Numbered from the stretch's first letter, positions 50,866 through 62,404 are shown. The stretch is DNA of 64,000 nucleotides from Parvibaculum sp039680535 (GCF_039680535.1 NZ_JBDKSS010000005.1:186001-250000), one strand, 5' to 3'. Numbers and translations are program-made. The notes: generated from the sequence alone by a model not told the origin.

Positions 50866-51918
50866 GTGAGTCACGAGTCCGGAACCCAAGCCAAGAGATT
50901 GATTCGTGCGCTCAAGGGCGAAGCTGTCGATCGCACGCCGATATGGCTGATGCGTCAGGCGGGACGCTATTTGCCCGAATACCGGAAGACGCGGGCCGAG
51001 GCCGGAAGCTTTCTCGACCTCTGCTACAATCCGGAGCTTGCCGAGGAAGTGACCTTGCAGCCGATCAGGCGCTATGGCTTCGATGCGGCGATCCTTTTTT
51101 CTGACATTCTCGTCGTGCCTGACGCGCTCGGGCAGGAAGTGGCTTTCAAGGAAGGCGAAGGCCCGGTGCTCGATCCGATCACGCGGGTAGAGCAACTGGA
51201 CGAGCTGGAACTCGGTGGCCTCGTGGAGCGGCTACAGCCGGTCTATGAGACGGTTCGCAGGCTGAAGCGCAGTCTCCCCGCCGAAACGGCGCTGATCGGC
51301 TTTGCGGGCGCTCCCTGGACCGTGGCGACCTATATGGTGGGCGGTCGTGGCTCGCCGGATCAGGCGGCGGCAAAGCTCTGGGCCTATCGGGCGCCGGATG
51401 CTTTCCAGAAACTGATCGACCTCCTTACCGAGGCGACGATCCTTCACCTCTCAGCGCAGGTCGAGGCTGGAGCCGAACTCGTCCAGATCTTCGATACCTG
51501 GGCGGGCAGTCTTCCCGAGACGCAGTTCCGCGCCTATTCGCTTGCTCCCACCGCGAAAATCGTGAAAGCGCTGCGAGCGAAGTTCCCCGGCCTGCCGGTC
51601 ATCGGTTTTCCGCGCGGCAGCGGCGCGCTGGCGATCGATTATGCCCGCGATACGCAGATTTCCGGCGTGAGCCTCGACACGGGCGTGTCTCCGGGCTGGG
51701 CCGCGGAGAACCTGCAGCGTATCGCCTGCGTTCAGGGCAATCTCGATCCGCTCCTGCTCGTCGCGGGCGGCGCGTGCATGCGCTCGGCGGCGAAGCATAT
51801 TCTCGACACGCTGGCCGACGGCCCGTTCATCTTCAATCTCGGCCATGGCATCGTGCCGCAGACGCCGCCCGAGCATGTGGCGGAACTCGTCGAATTCGTT
51901 CGGTCTGCGAAACGATGA
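50866..51918 (+). CDS. hemE: Uroporphyrinogen decarboxylase
   Basis: A 350-residue enzyme that decarboxylates uroporphyrinogen III to coproporphyrinogen III in haem synthesis. The substrate motif RTPIWLMRQAGRYLPEYR, the catalytic Asp region AILFSDILVVPDALG and GFAGAPWTVATYMV are conserved. It starts with GTG at 50866. It overlaps hemH by four bases and opens the hemE-hemH-hemJ run at the predicted origin. Confidence 0.98.
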   Translation: MSHESGTQAKRLIRALKGEAVDRTPIWLMRQAGRYLPEYRKTRAEAGSFLDLCYNPELAEEVTLQPIRRYGFDAAILFSDILVVPDALGQEVAFKEGEGPVLDPITRVEQLDELELGGLVERLQPVYETVRRLKRSLPAETALIGFAGAPWTVATYMVGGRGSPDQAAAKLWAYRAPDAFQKLIDLLTEATILHLSAQVEAGAELVQIFDTWAGSLPETQFRAYSLAPTAKIVKALRAKFPGLPVIGFPRGSGALAIDYARDTQISGVSLDTGVSPGWAAENLQRIACVQGNLDPLLLVAGGACMRSAAKHILDTLADGPFIFNLGHGIVPQTPPEHVAELVEFVRSAKR

Positions 51919-52943
51919 GCGTAAAGAAAAAGCTCGCCATCGTTCTTTTCAATCTCGGTGGACCCGATGGGCCCGAGGCGGTCGAGCCTTTTCTTTTCAA
52001 TCTCTTCAACGATCCGCTGATCATCCGCGTGCCGCAGCCGCTGCGCTGGCTGATCGCAAAGATCATTTCGAGCCGTCGTGCGCCGGTTGCGAAGGAGATC
52101 TATGCGAAGATCGGTGGCCGCTCGCCCATTCTGCCTCTGACCGAGAAGCAGGCCCGGGCACTGGAGCAGGAGCTTGCCGGCGACCATGACGCGCGCTGCT
52201 TCATCGCCATGCGCTACTGGAAGCCTTTCGCGAAGGAGACCGCCGCTGCGGTCAAGGCCTGGGCACCGGACGAAGTGATCCTGCTGCCGCTCTATCCGCA
52301 ATATTCGACGACGACCAACAAGTCCTCGCTCGGCGATTGGGACAAGGCGGTCAGGGCGGTCGGCCTTGATGCTCCGACGCGCACCATCTGCTGCTATCCG
52401 ATTGAGCCGGGCTTCATCGCCGCCTATGCGGAGCTGCTGCGCGAAGCGCTGGCAAAATTCGCTTCAGGCGAAAAGCCGCGCATTCTCTTTTCCGCGCACG
52501 GCCTGCCCAAGAATGTCGTCGATGCGGGCGACCCCTATCAGAAGCAGGTCGAGGCAAGCTGCCAGGCGATTGTCGACGCGCTGGGCGTCGAGGGCCTGGA
52601 CTGGGTGACCTGTTATCAGAGCCGTGTCGGACCGCTCGAATGGATCGGGCCCGCAACGGATAAGGAAATTGAACGGGCAGGCCATGAGGGCAAGAGCCTG
52701 ATCGTCCTTCCCATTGCCTTCGTCTCGGAACATTCCGAAACGCTGGTCGAACTCGATATCGAATATGGTCATCTCGCGAAAGAGGCGGGTGTGCCGCGTT
52801 ACGAGCGGGTGCCGGCGGTCGGAACCCATCCGCGCTTCATCGCCGGGCTCGGCAATCTGGTCAGGACGGCGATGAACTCGTCCGACAGGCTCCTTTGCCC
52901 CGAGGAAGCGGCGGGACGGCCCTGCGGAGAAGAGGCGAGATGA
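51915..52943 (+). CDS. hemH: Ferrochelatase
   Basis: A 342-residue enzyme that inserts ferrous iron into protoporphyrin IX. Family segments are VLFNLGGPDGPEAVEPFLFNLF, LPLYPQYSTTTNKSS, the catalytic His in LFSAHGLPKN and the Glu in FVSEHSETLVELD. The ATG overlaps the hemE stop. The frame also opens at 51774, inside hemE, which is a shadow. Confidence 0.98.
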   Translation: MSVKKKLAIVLFNLGGPDGPEAVEPFLFNLFNDPLIIRVPQPLRWLIAKIISSRRAPVAKEIYAKIGGRSPILPLTEKQARALEQELAGDHDARCFIAMRYWKPFAKETAAAVKAWAPDEVILLPLYPQYSTTTNKSSLGDWDKAVRAVGLDAPTRTICCYPIEPGFIAAYAELLREALAKFASGEKPRILFSAHGLPKNVVDAGDPYQKQVEASCQAIVDALGVEGLDWVTCYQSRVGPLEWIGPATDKEIERAGHEGKSLIVLPIAFVSEHSETLVELDIEYGHLAKEAGVPRYERVPAVGTHPRFIAGLGNLVRTAMNSSDRLLCPEEAAGRPCGEEAR

Positions 52944-53386
52944 GCGCGACACTGACATCGGCCTATATGTGGATCAAGGCGCTCCACATGATCTCGGTCA
53001 TCTTCTGGATGGCGGGCATGGCCTATCTGCCCCGGCTCTTCGTCTATCATGCCGAGGCCGAGGTGGGGTCCGAGAAGTCGGAGACCTTCAAGCTCATGGA
53101 GCGCCGTCTGCTCCGGGGCATCATCAACCCGGCCATGATCGCGAGTTTCCTCTTCGGCGGGCTGATGCTCTGGTCGAACCCGGCGCTTCTGTCCGAGCAC
53201 TGGCTCCACGCCAAGCTCTTCCTCGTCATCGTCATGACGGCCGCTCACGGCTTTTTCGCCAGATGGCGGAAGGACTTCGAAGCGGACCGGAACCGGCACA
53301 GTTCGCGCTTCTACCGCATCGTGAACGAGGTCCCGCCGACGCTCGTCATCTTCATCGTCATTCTGGTAATTGTTCGGCCCTTTTAG
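52940..53386 (+). CDS. hemJ: Protoporphyrinogen IX oxidase HemJ
   Basis: A 148-residue membrane enzyme that oxidises protoporphyrinogen IX. Conserved IKALHMISVIFWMAGMAYLPRLFVYH includes the essential haem-ligand His, and four hydrophobic segments follow, with SFLFGGLMLW and LHAKLFLVIVMTAAHGFF. The ATG at 52940 overlaps the hemH stop by four bases; the frame opens at 52895. The three haem genes are translationally coupled. Confidence 0.95.
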   Translation: MSATLTSAYMWIKALHMISVIFWMAGMAYLPRLFVYHAEAEVGSEKSETFKLMERRLLRGIINPAMIASFLFGGLMLWSNPALLSEHWLHAKLFLVIVMTAAHGFFARWRKDFEADRNRHSSRFYRIVNEVPPTLVIFIVILVIVRPF

Positions 53387-53404
53387 GGTAGCCGGAAAAT
53401 CCAT

Positions 53405-53433
53405 TTGAAATCCGGGGGCTCTGGCCTTATATG
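53405..53433 (+). promoter_or_regulatory. Promoter for rho
   Basis: TTGAAA (53405-53410), a 17-base spacer and TATATG (53428-53433) form a good sigma-70 promoter 245 bases upstream of rho. It implies a leader of about 240 bases. Confidence 0.6.
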
Positions 53434-53678
53434 CTTTGGAAGGCCGGAGTTCTTCCGGTGGTCTTCCTGATGTCCGTGCCGTTCCCGTGAGAGCCTGAAC
53501 CAAGGGCCTAGAGTAACGGAACGATGCGACGAAACCCGATGCGCCGAGGGCACATCGCGGCAGGCAAGGCAAAGGGCCTCCCCAGACTTCCTTCTCGTTT
53601 CGAATTTTCCTTCCAGCTTCCCGCATTCAGCCGAGTTTTTGCCGATAGCCGGGCCGGATTCTCCCAAGAAAGCATCCT
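53434..53678 (+). promoter_or_regulatory. Long rho leader with a pyrimidine-rich tract
   Basis: The ~240-base leader contains a G-poor, pyrimidine-rich run (about 53580-53632, with many TTCC, CTTC and CC dinucleotides) like a Rho utilisation site. In E. coli, rho is autoregulated by Rho-dependent attenuation in its long leader. The same mechanism is plausible here. Confidence 0.45.
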
Positions 53679-54944
<1,266 letters not shown>

Positions 54945-54969
54945 GACGCGAAGCGTTTCGGAAATACGG

Positions 54970-55000
54970 AAAGGGCGGTTCTCGGAACCGCCCTTTTTTT
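54970..55000 (+). terminator. Rho-independent terminator after rho
   Basis: AAAGGGCGGTTC and GAACCGCCCTTT form a 12-bp perfect stem with a three-base loop, followed by a run of T residues. It ends the rho transcript. Confidence 0.92.
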
Positions 55001-55003
55001 GTG

Positions 55004-55089
55004 GCGTCATGCCGGACTTGATCCGGCATCCATCTTCTCTTCCCGGCCACACATCAAAGATGGACCCCGGATCAAGTCCGGGGTGACGG
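55004..55089. repeat. Paired palindromic repeat, copy 2
   Basis: The two elements seen at 32141-32235 recur in the gap between convergent rho and the quinone oxidoreductase gene, in reversed order. The ATGCCGGA/TCCGGCAT type (55004-55037) comes first, then the ACCCCGGA/TCCGGGGT type (55057-55089), about 20 bases apart. They again lie head-to-head in inverted orientation, like REP or BIME elements. Confidence 0.8.
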
Positions 55090-55119
55090 AAAGGAAGAGG
55101 CAGGCATGACGGCCTGGTG

Positions 55120-56091
55120 TTACGGCACCAGCACCGTCGCGCCGGTCGTCTTCCTCGCTTCGAGGTCGCGATGCGCTTGCGCCGCATCGGCAAGCTTGTA
55201 GCGCTGGTTGATCTCGATCTTTACCGCGCCTTTGGCGACGACATCGAAAACCTCCGCGCCGATTTCCGCATAGTCCTTGGGCGATGCGGCATAGGTGGCG
55301 AGCGTCGGGCGCGTCACATAGAGCGAGCCCTTGGCGGCGAGGATACCGAGATCGACGCCGGTGACGGGGCCTGAGGCGTTGCCGAAGGAAACGAGAAGGC
55401 CGCGGGGGCTGAGGCAGTCGAGCGAGGTCATGAACGTATCCTTGCCGACGCCGTCATAGACGACGGGCACCTTCTTGCCGCCGGTGATTTCCTTCACGCG
55501 CTCCACGGTATTTTCGGTGCGGTAATTGATGACGTGGTCGCAGCCATGCGCTTTGGCAATCGCGATCTTGTCGTCGGAACCGACCGTGCCGATGACGGTG
55601 CAGCCCAGATGCTTTGCCCATTGCGTGGCGATGAGGCCGACGCCGCCGGCCGCCGCGTGCCAGAGGATCGTCTGCCCCGCTTCGACGCGGAAGGTGCGGC
55701 GCAGGAGATATTCGGCGGTGGCGCCTTTCAGAAGAAGGCAGGCTGCCGCCTCGTCGCTGACGCCGGCGGAAAGCGGAAGCGCGCGGGCGGCGGGAACGTT
55801 CGTCAGCTCCGCATAGGCGCCGCCGCTGTTATAGGCGACGCGATCGCCGACCTTCACATTGGTCACGCCTTCGCCCACGGCATCCACGACGCCCGCCGCC
55901 TCGCTGCCGAGCGTGAAGGGCAGCGGCACGGGATAGAGGCCGGAGCGGAAATAGGTCTCGATGAAGTTGAGACCCACCGCCTTGTTGCGCACGCGGATCT
56001 CGCCCGGGCGCAGATCGGCCAGGTCGATCTCCTCGAATTTCAGAACCTCGGGCCCGCCTGTCTGGTGAATGCGGATGGCTTTGGTCTTCAT
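55120..56091 (-). CDS. qor: NADPH:quinone oxidoreductase (zinc-less MDR family)
   Basis: A 323-residue medium-chain dehydrogenase-like reductase of the Qor type. The N-terminal catalytic region ALRIHQTGGPEVLKFEEI-like start, FRSGLYPVPLPFTLGSEAAGVV, and the nucleotide-binding WHAAAGGVGLIATQWAKHLG loop are clear; zinc-binding residues of alcohol dehydrogenases are absent. The ATG at 56091 has AGGAG upstream. The frame opens at 56226 inside the LysE gene. It probably forms an operon with the LysE and dienelactone hydrolase genes. Confidence 0.95.
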   Translation of the reverse strand: MKTKAIRIHQTGGPEVLKFEEIDLADLRPGEIRVRNKAVGLNFIETYFRSGLYPVPLPFTLGSEAAGVVDAVGEGVTNVKVGDRVAYNSGGAYAELTNVPAARALPLSAGVSDEAAACLLLKGATAEYLLRRTFRVEAGQTILWHAAAGGVGLIATQWAKHLGCTVIGTVGSDDKIAIAKAHGCDHVINYRTENTVERVKEITGGKKVPVVYDGVGKDTFMTSLDCLSPRGLLVSFGNASGPVTGVDLGILAAKGSLYVTRPTLATYAASPKDYAEIGAEVFDVVAKGAVKIEINQRYKLADAAQAHRDLEARKTTGATVLVP

Positions 56092-56101
56092 CTGAAATCT
56101 C

Positions 56102-56728
56102 CTAGGAGCGGGTGAATGCGAGGGTGAGCCCTGTGACGGCAAAGACGATGCCGGTGACACGGTTGCGGATGAGCTGTGCGCGCGGACTCTTGAGGTAGGG
56201 AGCGAGATGGCCCGACGCAATCGCATAGGTGCCGTCGGAGAGCGCGCTGAGGGTGATGAAGGTGAAGGCGAGCATCACCAGCTGCGGCAGTGTGGGACGA
56301 TCCGGCGCGATGAATTGCGGAAAGAAAGCCGCGTAGAAGATGAGCGTCTTCGGATTGGTGATGGAGACGAGAAGGCCGCGACGATAGAGGACTGCGGGCT
56401 TGAGGCGCGGCGTTTCGGCCATGTCGGTGCCTTCGGCGACGATCGGCGTGCGCCAGGCGGAGATGCCGAGCCAGACGATATAGGCGGCGCCGATGAGTTG
56501 CAGAGTCTCCGTCCATGGTCCGAGCACGAGGAGGAGCGTGTCGAGGCCGGCGACGACAAGCACCATATGGATCGCGATGGCGGTCGAGCATCCGGAGAGC
56601 CCGATCAGCGCATCGCGCCAGCCCTGGCGGATGCCGATCGCGACCAGATAGGTCACGACCGGCCCCGGTATCACGCAGAGCAGGAGCGTCGCGCCGATAA
56701 AGGCGAGGTATAGCTCGAACGGGACCAT
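56102..56728 (-). CDS. LysE/RhtB-family exporter
   Basis: A 208-residue LysE-superfamily membrane exporter with six predicted helices. The N-terminal VIPGPVVTYLVAIGIRQGWRDALIGLSGCSTAI and the central SITNPKTLIFYAAFFPQFI motif identify it. Substrates in the family are amino acids or related small molecules; none can be assigned. It starts five bases after the dienelactone hydrolase stop and ends ten bases before qor. Confidence 0.93.
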   Translation of the reverse strand: MVPFELYLAFIGATLLLCVIPGPVVTYLVAIGIRQGWRDALIGLSGCSTAIAIHMVLVVAGLDTLLLVLGPWTETLQLIGAAYIVWLGISAWRTPIVAEGTDMAETPRLKPAVLYRRGLLVSITNPKTLIFYAAFFPQFIAPDRPTLPQLVMLAFTFITLSALSDGTYAIASGHLAPYLKSPRAQLIRNRVTGIVFAVTGLTLAFTRS

Positions 56729-56733
56729 AAAGG

Positions 56734-57426
56734 TCAGGCGAGGTGCTTCTTCAGGAAGGCGAGCGACCGGGCATTCGCCTCGTCTGCCGCCGCCTTGTCG
56801 TAATGCGCGCCGCCCGGACGGGCGAAGGCGTGATCCTGCTCGGCATATTGATGAATGGTGACGAACTGATTGTCGCGCAGATTGTCGATGATCTCGGCCT
56901 GTGCGCCTTCATTGACGAACTCGTCCTTGCTGGCGATGTGAAGCATCAGCGGCTTCTTCATGAATTCGGCATCGGCGAGGCGGTTCTGGATGTTGACGCC
57001 GTAATAACCGATCGAGGCATCGCTATCGGTGTGGCAGGCGGTGAGATAGGCGAGCTGGCCGCCGAGGCAATAGCCGATGGCGCCGACCTTGCCCGTGGTG
57101 AGCGGGCGGAGCGTCCTGATCGTGGCGCCGATATCGGCGACGCCGTGATCGACATTGAAGGCGCCGAAAAGATCGAAGGCCTTCTTCCACTCGGCTTCGG
57201 TCTTGTCGGTGATGTCGATGCCGGGCTCGATGCGCGAGAAGAGGTCGGGAGCGAGGGCAACGAAGCCCTCCGAAGCAAGCCAGTCGCAGCGGTCGCGGAT
57301 CACTTCGTTGACACCGAAGATCTCCTGGATGACGACAACGCCGGGGCCCGTGCTGGATTTGGGTTTCGCCAGATAGCCCGTGAAGCTGTGATCCGGACCT
57401 TTGATGGAAATGGTTTCGCCGCTCAT
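56734..57426 (-). CDS. Dienelactone hydrolase family protein
   Basis: A 230-residue alpha/beta hydrolase of the dienelactone hydrolase family, which opens lactone rings in chlorocatechol-type pathways. The nucleophile is the Cys of GYCLGGQLAYL, with the His of DHAFARPGG in the triad; GVVVIQEIFGVNEVIRDRCDWLASEGF is also characteristic. No aromatic-degradation operon is adjacent, so the substrate is open. Confidence 0.95.
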   Translation of the reverse strand: MSGETISIKGPDHSFTGYLAKPKSSTGPGVVVIQEIFGVNEVIRDRCDWLASEGFVALAPDLFSRIEPGIDITDKTEAEWKKAFDLFGAFNVDHGVADIGATIRTLRPLTTGKVGAIGYCLGGQLAYLTACHTDSDASIGYYGVNIQNRLADAEFMKKPLMLHIASKDEFVNEGAQAEIIDNLRDNQFVTIHQYAEQDHAFARPGGAHYDKAAADEANARSLAFLKKHLA

Positions 57427-57500
57427 GGGCTTGGTCTCCTCGGCTCGATGGGAATTCGATGGGAGGGGACTTTAGCCGTCCTGACGCGGTTGCGGCCATG

Positions 57501-57527
57501 AAAAAGGGCGCGTGAAAACGCGCCCTT
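57501..57527 (-). terminator. Terminator downstream of the 62-residue gene
   Basis: AAGGGCGCGT and ACGCGCCCTT form a perfect 10-bp stem with a GAAA (plus-strand) loop. On the minus strand it is followed by TTT. It lies 23 bases downstream of the small gene stop codon. Confidence 0.75.
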
Positions 57528-57549
57528 CGCATTCAGGACTGGAAGCCAA

Positions 57550-57738
57550 TTACCAGCGGGCGTCGAGCGCCTCGCGGGCGGCTTTGATTTTCTTCGCGGC
57601 GAGAGAGGCAGCGGCCGTCGTGGGGCGACGGGCTTCGGCCCATGCATTGCGGGCTACGGGCGTCTCTGCCGAGAAAGGCCCCGTGGCGACGCTGAAGGCG
57701 TCGACATAAGAGCGGGCAAAGAGACTAGCGATGTTCAT
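57550..57738 (-). CDS. Small hypothetical protein, 62 residues
   Basis: A 62-residue basic protein with no recognised family. The N-terminus is mildly hydrophobic (MNIASLFARSYVDAFSVATG), and the C-terminal half is Ala- and Lys/Arg-rich (AAASLAAKKIKAAREALD), likely helical. A GGTGA ribosome site lies six bases before the ATG, and a terminator follows 23 bases after the stop. It is divergent from a LysR regulator gene. The frame is short and similarity alone could not support it; the signals flanking it do. Confidence 0.5.
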   Translation of the reverse strand: MNIASLFARSYVDAFSVATGPFSAETPVARNAWAEARRPTTAAASLAAKKIKAAREALDARW

Positions 57739-57765
57739 TTAATTCACCATTGGCTTTCTGTTATC

Positions 57766-57783
57766 GGGAAGATGGTGCTTCCC
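57766..57783. promoter_or_regulatory. Inverted repeat between the small gene and LysR
   Basis: GGGAAG (57766-57771) and CTTCCC (57778-57783) flank ATGGTG in the 99-base divergent gap. LysR regulators usually bind T-N11-A-type dyads near their own promoters; this may be such a site or an mRNA hairpin. Confidence 0.35.
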
Positions 57784-57837
57784 TCAGGCCAAATCAAACG
57801 ATGACTTTTCACAGCAGATGTAAGAATATCTAACACT

Positions 57838-58800
57838 ATGAGCATTCGCCGCCTGCCACCGCTGAACGCGCTCCGGGCCTTCGAGGCCGCCGCGAGGCAT
57901 TTGAGCTTCTCCCGCGCGGCTGAGGAGCTGCATGTCACCCATGCGGCGATCAGCCATCAGGTGCGCGCGCTGGAGGAAGAGGCGGGGGTCGCGCTTTTCC
58001 ACCGGACCGGCCGCGCCGTAAAACTCACCGATGCGGGCCGGGCGCTGCTGCCGGTTCTCTCTCAGGCTTTGGACCAGATCGCGGATGGATGGGCGCAGGC
58101 GCTGGGCGAAGAGGGCGGGCCGCTCACCGTTTCGGTGGAGCCTTCATTCGCCGCGCGCTGGCTGGTGCTGCGCCTCGGCAAGTTCTATCGCGCTCATCCG
58201 GAGATCGAGCTTCGCCTTCTGCCTTCGCCCGAGATCATCGATTTCGAACGTCAGAATGTCGATGTTGGCATCCGCTACGGGCTTGGCGGCTGGACGGATG
58301 TGATCGCGGAAAAACTTTTCGAGGCGACGGTCTATCCCGTTTGCAGCCCGCTTCTGATCGATTCCAAAAAGCCGATCCGGACGCCCGAGGACCTGCGCCA
58401 GTATCCGCTTCTCCATGAAGAGACCATGAGCCATTGGCTCCAATGGCTGGAAGCCGCCGGCGTGAAGAATCCGAAATGGGCGGCGAGGGGTCCGCTCTTC
58501 ATCGAGGCGTCGCTCGCGCTGCAGGCGGCTGCCGCGGGACAGGGCGTCGCGCTCGCCAATGACGCGCTCGCCATGACGGACCTTGCGGAGGGACGTCTTG
58601 TGCGCCTGTTCGATCTCGAAGTGCCGGACGAGGAAGCCTATTGGCTCGTCTATCCCAAACGCAGCGCGCGCAAGCCCAAGGTGCAGGCCTTCCGCGCCTG
58701 GATTCGCGAGGAGGCGGGACTGCTGCCCGCCGAGATCGCCGGGCTCAAGGAGCGGGTTCGTTCGAAGGCGAGAAAGCACACGCCGCGCGGCGAGGCATGA
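57838..58800 (+). CDS. GcvA-type LysR regulator
   Basis: A 320-residue LysR-family transcription factor. The N-terminal winged HTH (about 3-65: LPPLNALRAFEAAARHLSFSRAAEELHVTHAAISHQVRALEEEAG) carries the GcvA-type PLNALRAFEAAARHLSFT-like opening. The C-terminal substrate-binding domain has RFQNVDVGIRYGLGGW-like and GQGVALANDALA segments. GcvA-like regulators often act on a divergent gene, here the 62-residue protein gene. The effector is unknown. Confidence 0.93.
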   Translation: MSIRRLPPLNALRAFEAAARHLSFSRAAEELHVTHAAISHQVRALEEEAGVALFHRTGRAVKLTDAGRALLPVLSQALDQIADGWAQALGEEGGPLTVSVEPSFAARWLVLRLGKFYRAHPEIELRLLPSPEIIDFERQNVDVGIRYGLGGWTDVIAEKLFEATVYPVCSPLLIDSKKPIRTPEDLRQYPLLHEETMSHWLQWLEAAGVKNPKWAARGPLFIEASLALQAAAAGQGVALANDALAMTDLAEGRLVRLFDLEVPDEEAYWLVYPKRSARKPKVQAFRAWIREEAGLLPAEIAGLKERVRSKARKHTPRGEA

Positions 58801-58812
58801 ACCTCGCCACGC

Positions 58813-59379
58813 TCATCTTTGCCGCAGAACGGCGACAAGGTATCTGCAAGGGCTCGCATCCGGATTTCGGAACGTACAATCCGCAGGCGGACCAAATTCA
58901 AGCCGATCGCCCTTCCGGAGTGTCGTCGCCACATCGCCTTCGACGATGACGACATTTCCCTCGATGACCCAGAGTACTTGGCGGATGAAAGCGTAGGACG
59001 AGGCAGGGACCGAGACCGATGCGCCGGCAGGGAGAACGACTTCGACAAGTTCCATGGGCAGGCGCGGGCTCAGATAGAGCTGGCGGCGGTGATAGCCGGT
59101 CGCTGGATCCGTCCAGACGGGCTGGTCGGCGGCGCGCTGGTAGCGTTCATCATCCCGCGTGTCGGTGAGGAGTTCGGCGAGTGTGATGTCGAAGGCGGTC
59201 GCGATGCGGAGGAGGACGGGCGCGGTCGGACTGGCTTCGCGGCGTTCGATCTTGCTCAGCATGGCCTTGGAAACGCCGGACCGGGCTGCGAGGTCGGCCA
59301 GCGACCAATTGCGGCCTTTGCGTTCCGACAAAATGCGGAGCGCCAGTCGATCGCTAATTGTATCCTCTATATTTGACAT
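58813..59379 (-). CDS. XRE-cupin transcriptional regulator
   Basis: A 188-residue protein with an N-terminal XRE HTH (about 11-66: LALRILSERKGRNWSLADLAARSGVSKAMLSKIERREASPTA) and a C-terminal cupin domain (about 110-186) that likely binds a small ligand. Such pairs with a divergent N-acetyltransferase gene are common, and an acetyltransferase gene is divergent here. The promoter would put the transcript start within one or two bases of the ATG, suggesting a leaderless message. Confidence 0.92.
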   Translation of the reverse strand: MSNIEDTISDRLALRILSERKGRNWSLADLAARSGVSKAMLSKIERREASPTAPVLLRIATAFDITLAELLTDTRDDERYQRAADQPVWTDPATGYHRRQLYLSPRLPMELVEVVLPAGASVSVPASSYAFIRQVLWVIEGNVVIVEGDVATTLRKGDRLEFGPPADCTFRNPDASPCRYLVAVLRQR

Positions 59380-59395
59380 GTTGTCTTAGATGATG

Positions 59396-59410
59396 GATCT
59401 TTGAAAGATC
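59396..59410. promoter_or_regulatory. Palindromic operator between XRE-cupin and GNAT genes
   Basis: GATCTTT and AAAGATC flank a single G, a perfect 7-bp inverted repeat. It lies inside a minus-strand promoter spacer: TTGACG (59410-59415) and ATCTAA (59386-59391), 18 bases apart. A bound repressor would block RNA polymerase, so autoregulation by the XRE protein is likely. Confidence 0.55.
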
Positions 59411-59464
59411 GTCAATGGAAAAACGCGTTCCGGGTCTGATAGCTAAACCGGCGGTGGAACTGAG

Positions 59465-59926
59465 GTGTTTGAGATAAGAGAAGACGATCTCTCGAGTGCG
59501 CAGACGCGGGCTCTGTTGTCGCTCCATCTTGCGGGCATGCGCGCGAGTTCGCCGCCCGAGCATGTCTTCGCGCTTGATCTTGCGGGATTGCAATGTCCGG
59601 AGGTCACGGTCTGGACGGCCTGGTCCGGCGACCGGGTTGCGAGTGTAGGCGCCCTGAAGATGCTCGGTGCTGGCCAAGCGGAGGTCAAGTCGATGCGCAC
59701 ACATCCAGACTTTCTACGAATGGGAGCCGGCGCGGCGATCCTTGAGCGAATAATCGTCGAGGCCAAAGCTCGTGGCGTGCGGCGTCTCAGCCTTGAAACT
59801 GGCAGCGGACCGTCCTTCGCCGCAGCCCACGCGCTGTACCGGCGACGGGGCTTCAGGAACGGAGAGAGGTTTTCGGACTACGGACCCGGGCCCTTCAGCC
59901 AATTCTTTCATCTTGAACTCCAGTAG
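59465..59926 (+). CDS. GNAT-family N-acetyltransferase
   Basis: A 153-residue acetyl-CoA-dependent acetyltransferase. The acetyl-CoA loop is RMGAGAAILERII (Q/R-x-x-G-x-G/A), with the family's upstream SMRTHPDFL and the C-terminal AHALYRRRGFRNGERFSDY. It starts with GTG at 59465. It is divergent from the XRE-cupin gene, its probable regulator. The substrate is unknown; small amines or antibiotics are typical. Confidence 0.9.
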   Translation: MFEIREDDLSSAQTRALLSLHLAGMRASSPPEHVFALDLAGLQCPEVTVWTAWSGDRVASVGALKMLGAGQAEVKSMRTHPDFLRMGAGAAILERIIVEAKARGVRRLSLETGSGPSFAAAHALYRRRGFRNGERFSDYGPGPFSQFFHLELQ

Positions 59927-60021
59927 GTGCCGATCCGCGGGGTCGTGTCGCGCGGTGCATTGGGCGAGTCCCTGCCCGTCACGCTGTTCCTTCTCGATGA
60001 GGCGAAACGGATCGCGGCGGC

Positions 60022-62058
<2,037 letters not shown>

Positions 62059-62128
62059 GGGGCCGTCCGGGCGGTTCACTCTGAAAGTCGTTTCTCGCCA
62101 TTAGACATGAAAGAGAAGAGATCAGCCC

Positions 62129-62404
62129 ATGAAAGTGACAATCGATGTCGATCTTTCACCGGAGGAAGCGCGGCGGCTGATGGGCCTGCCCGATCTCGAA
62201 CCGATGCAGCAGCGGCTTCTGGCCCAGCTCGAAAAGCAGATGGCGCAGAACATGTCCTATATGGACCCGGAAACGCTGGTGAAGACCATCATGCCGGTGG
62301 GCGCGCAAGGCCTCGAGCAGTTCCAGAACCTGCTCTGGAGCATGGCGAAGACGGCGACCGGAACCGGCAACGGCAAGAAGACGAACACGCGCAAACCCGA
62401 GTAG
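62129..62404 (+). CDS. DUF6489 small protein
   Basis: A 91-residue protein resembling a conserved alphaproteobacterial family (DUF6489): MKVTIDVDLSPEEARRLMGLPDLEPMQ, a helical middle with MAQNMSYMDPETLVKTIMP and a Lys-rich tail. The role is unknown; the family is commonly linked to polyhydroxyalkanoate granule or membrane neighbourhoods but nothing here supports that. It precedes mnmE by 70 bases in the same direction. Confidence 0.78.
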   Translation: MKVTIDVDLSPEEARRLMGLPDLEPMQQRLLAQLEKQMAQNMSYMDPETLVKTIMPVGAQGLEQFQNLLWSMAKTATGTGNGKKTNTRKPE

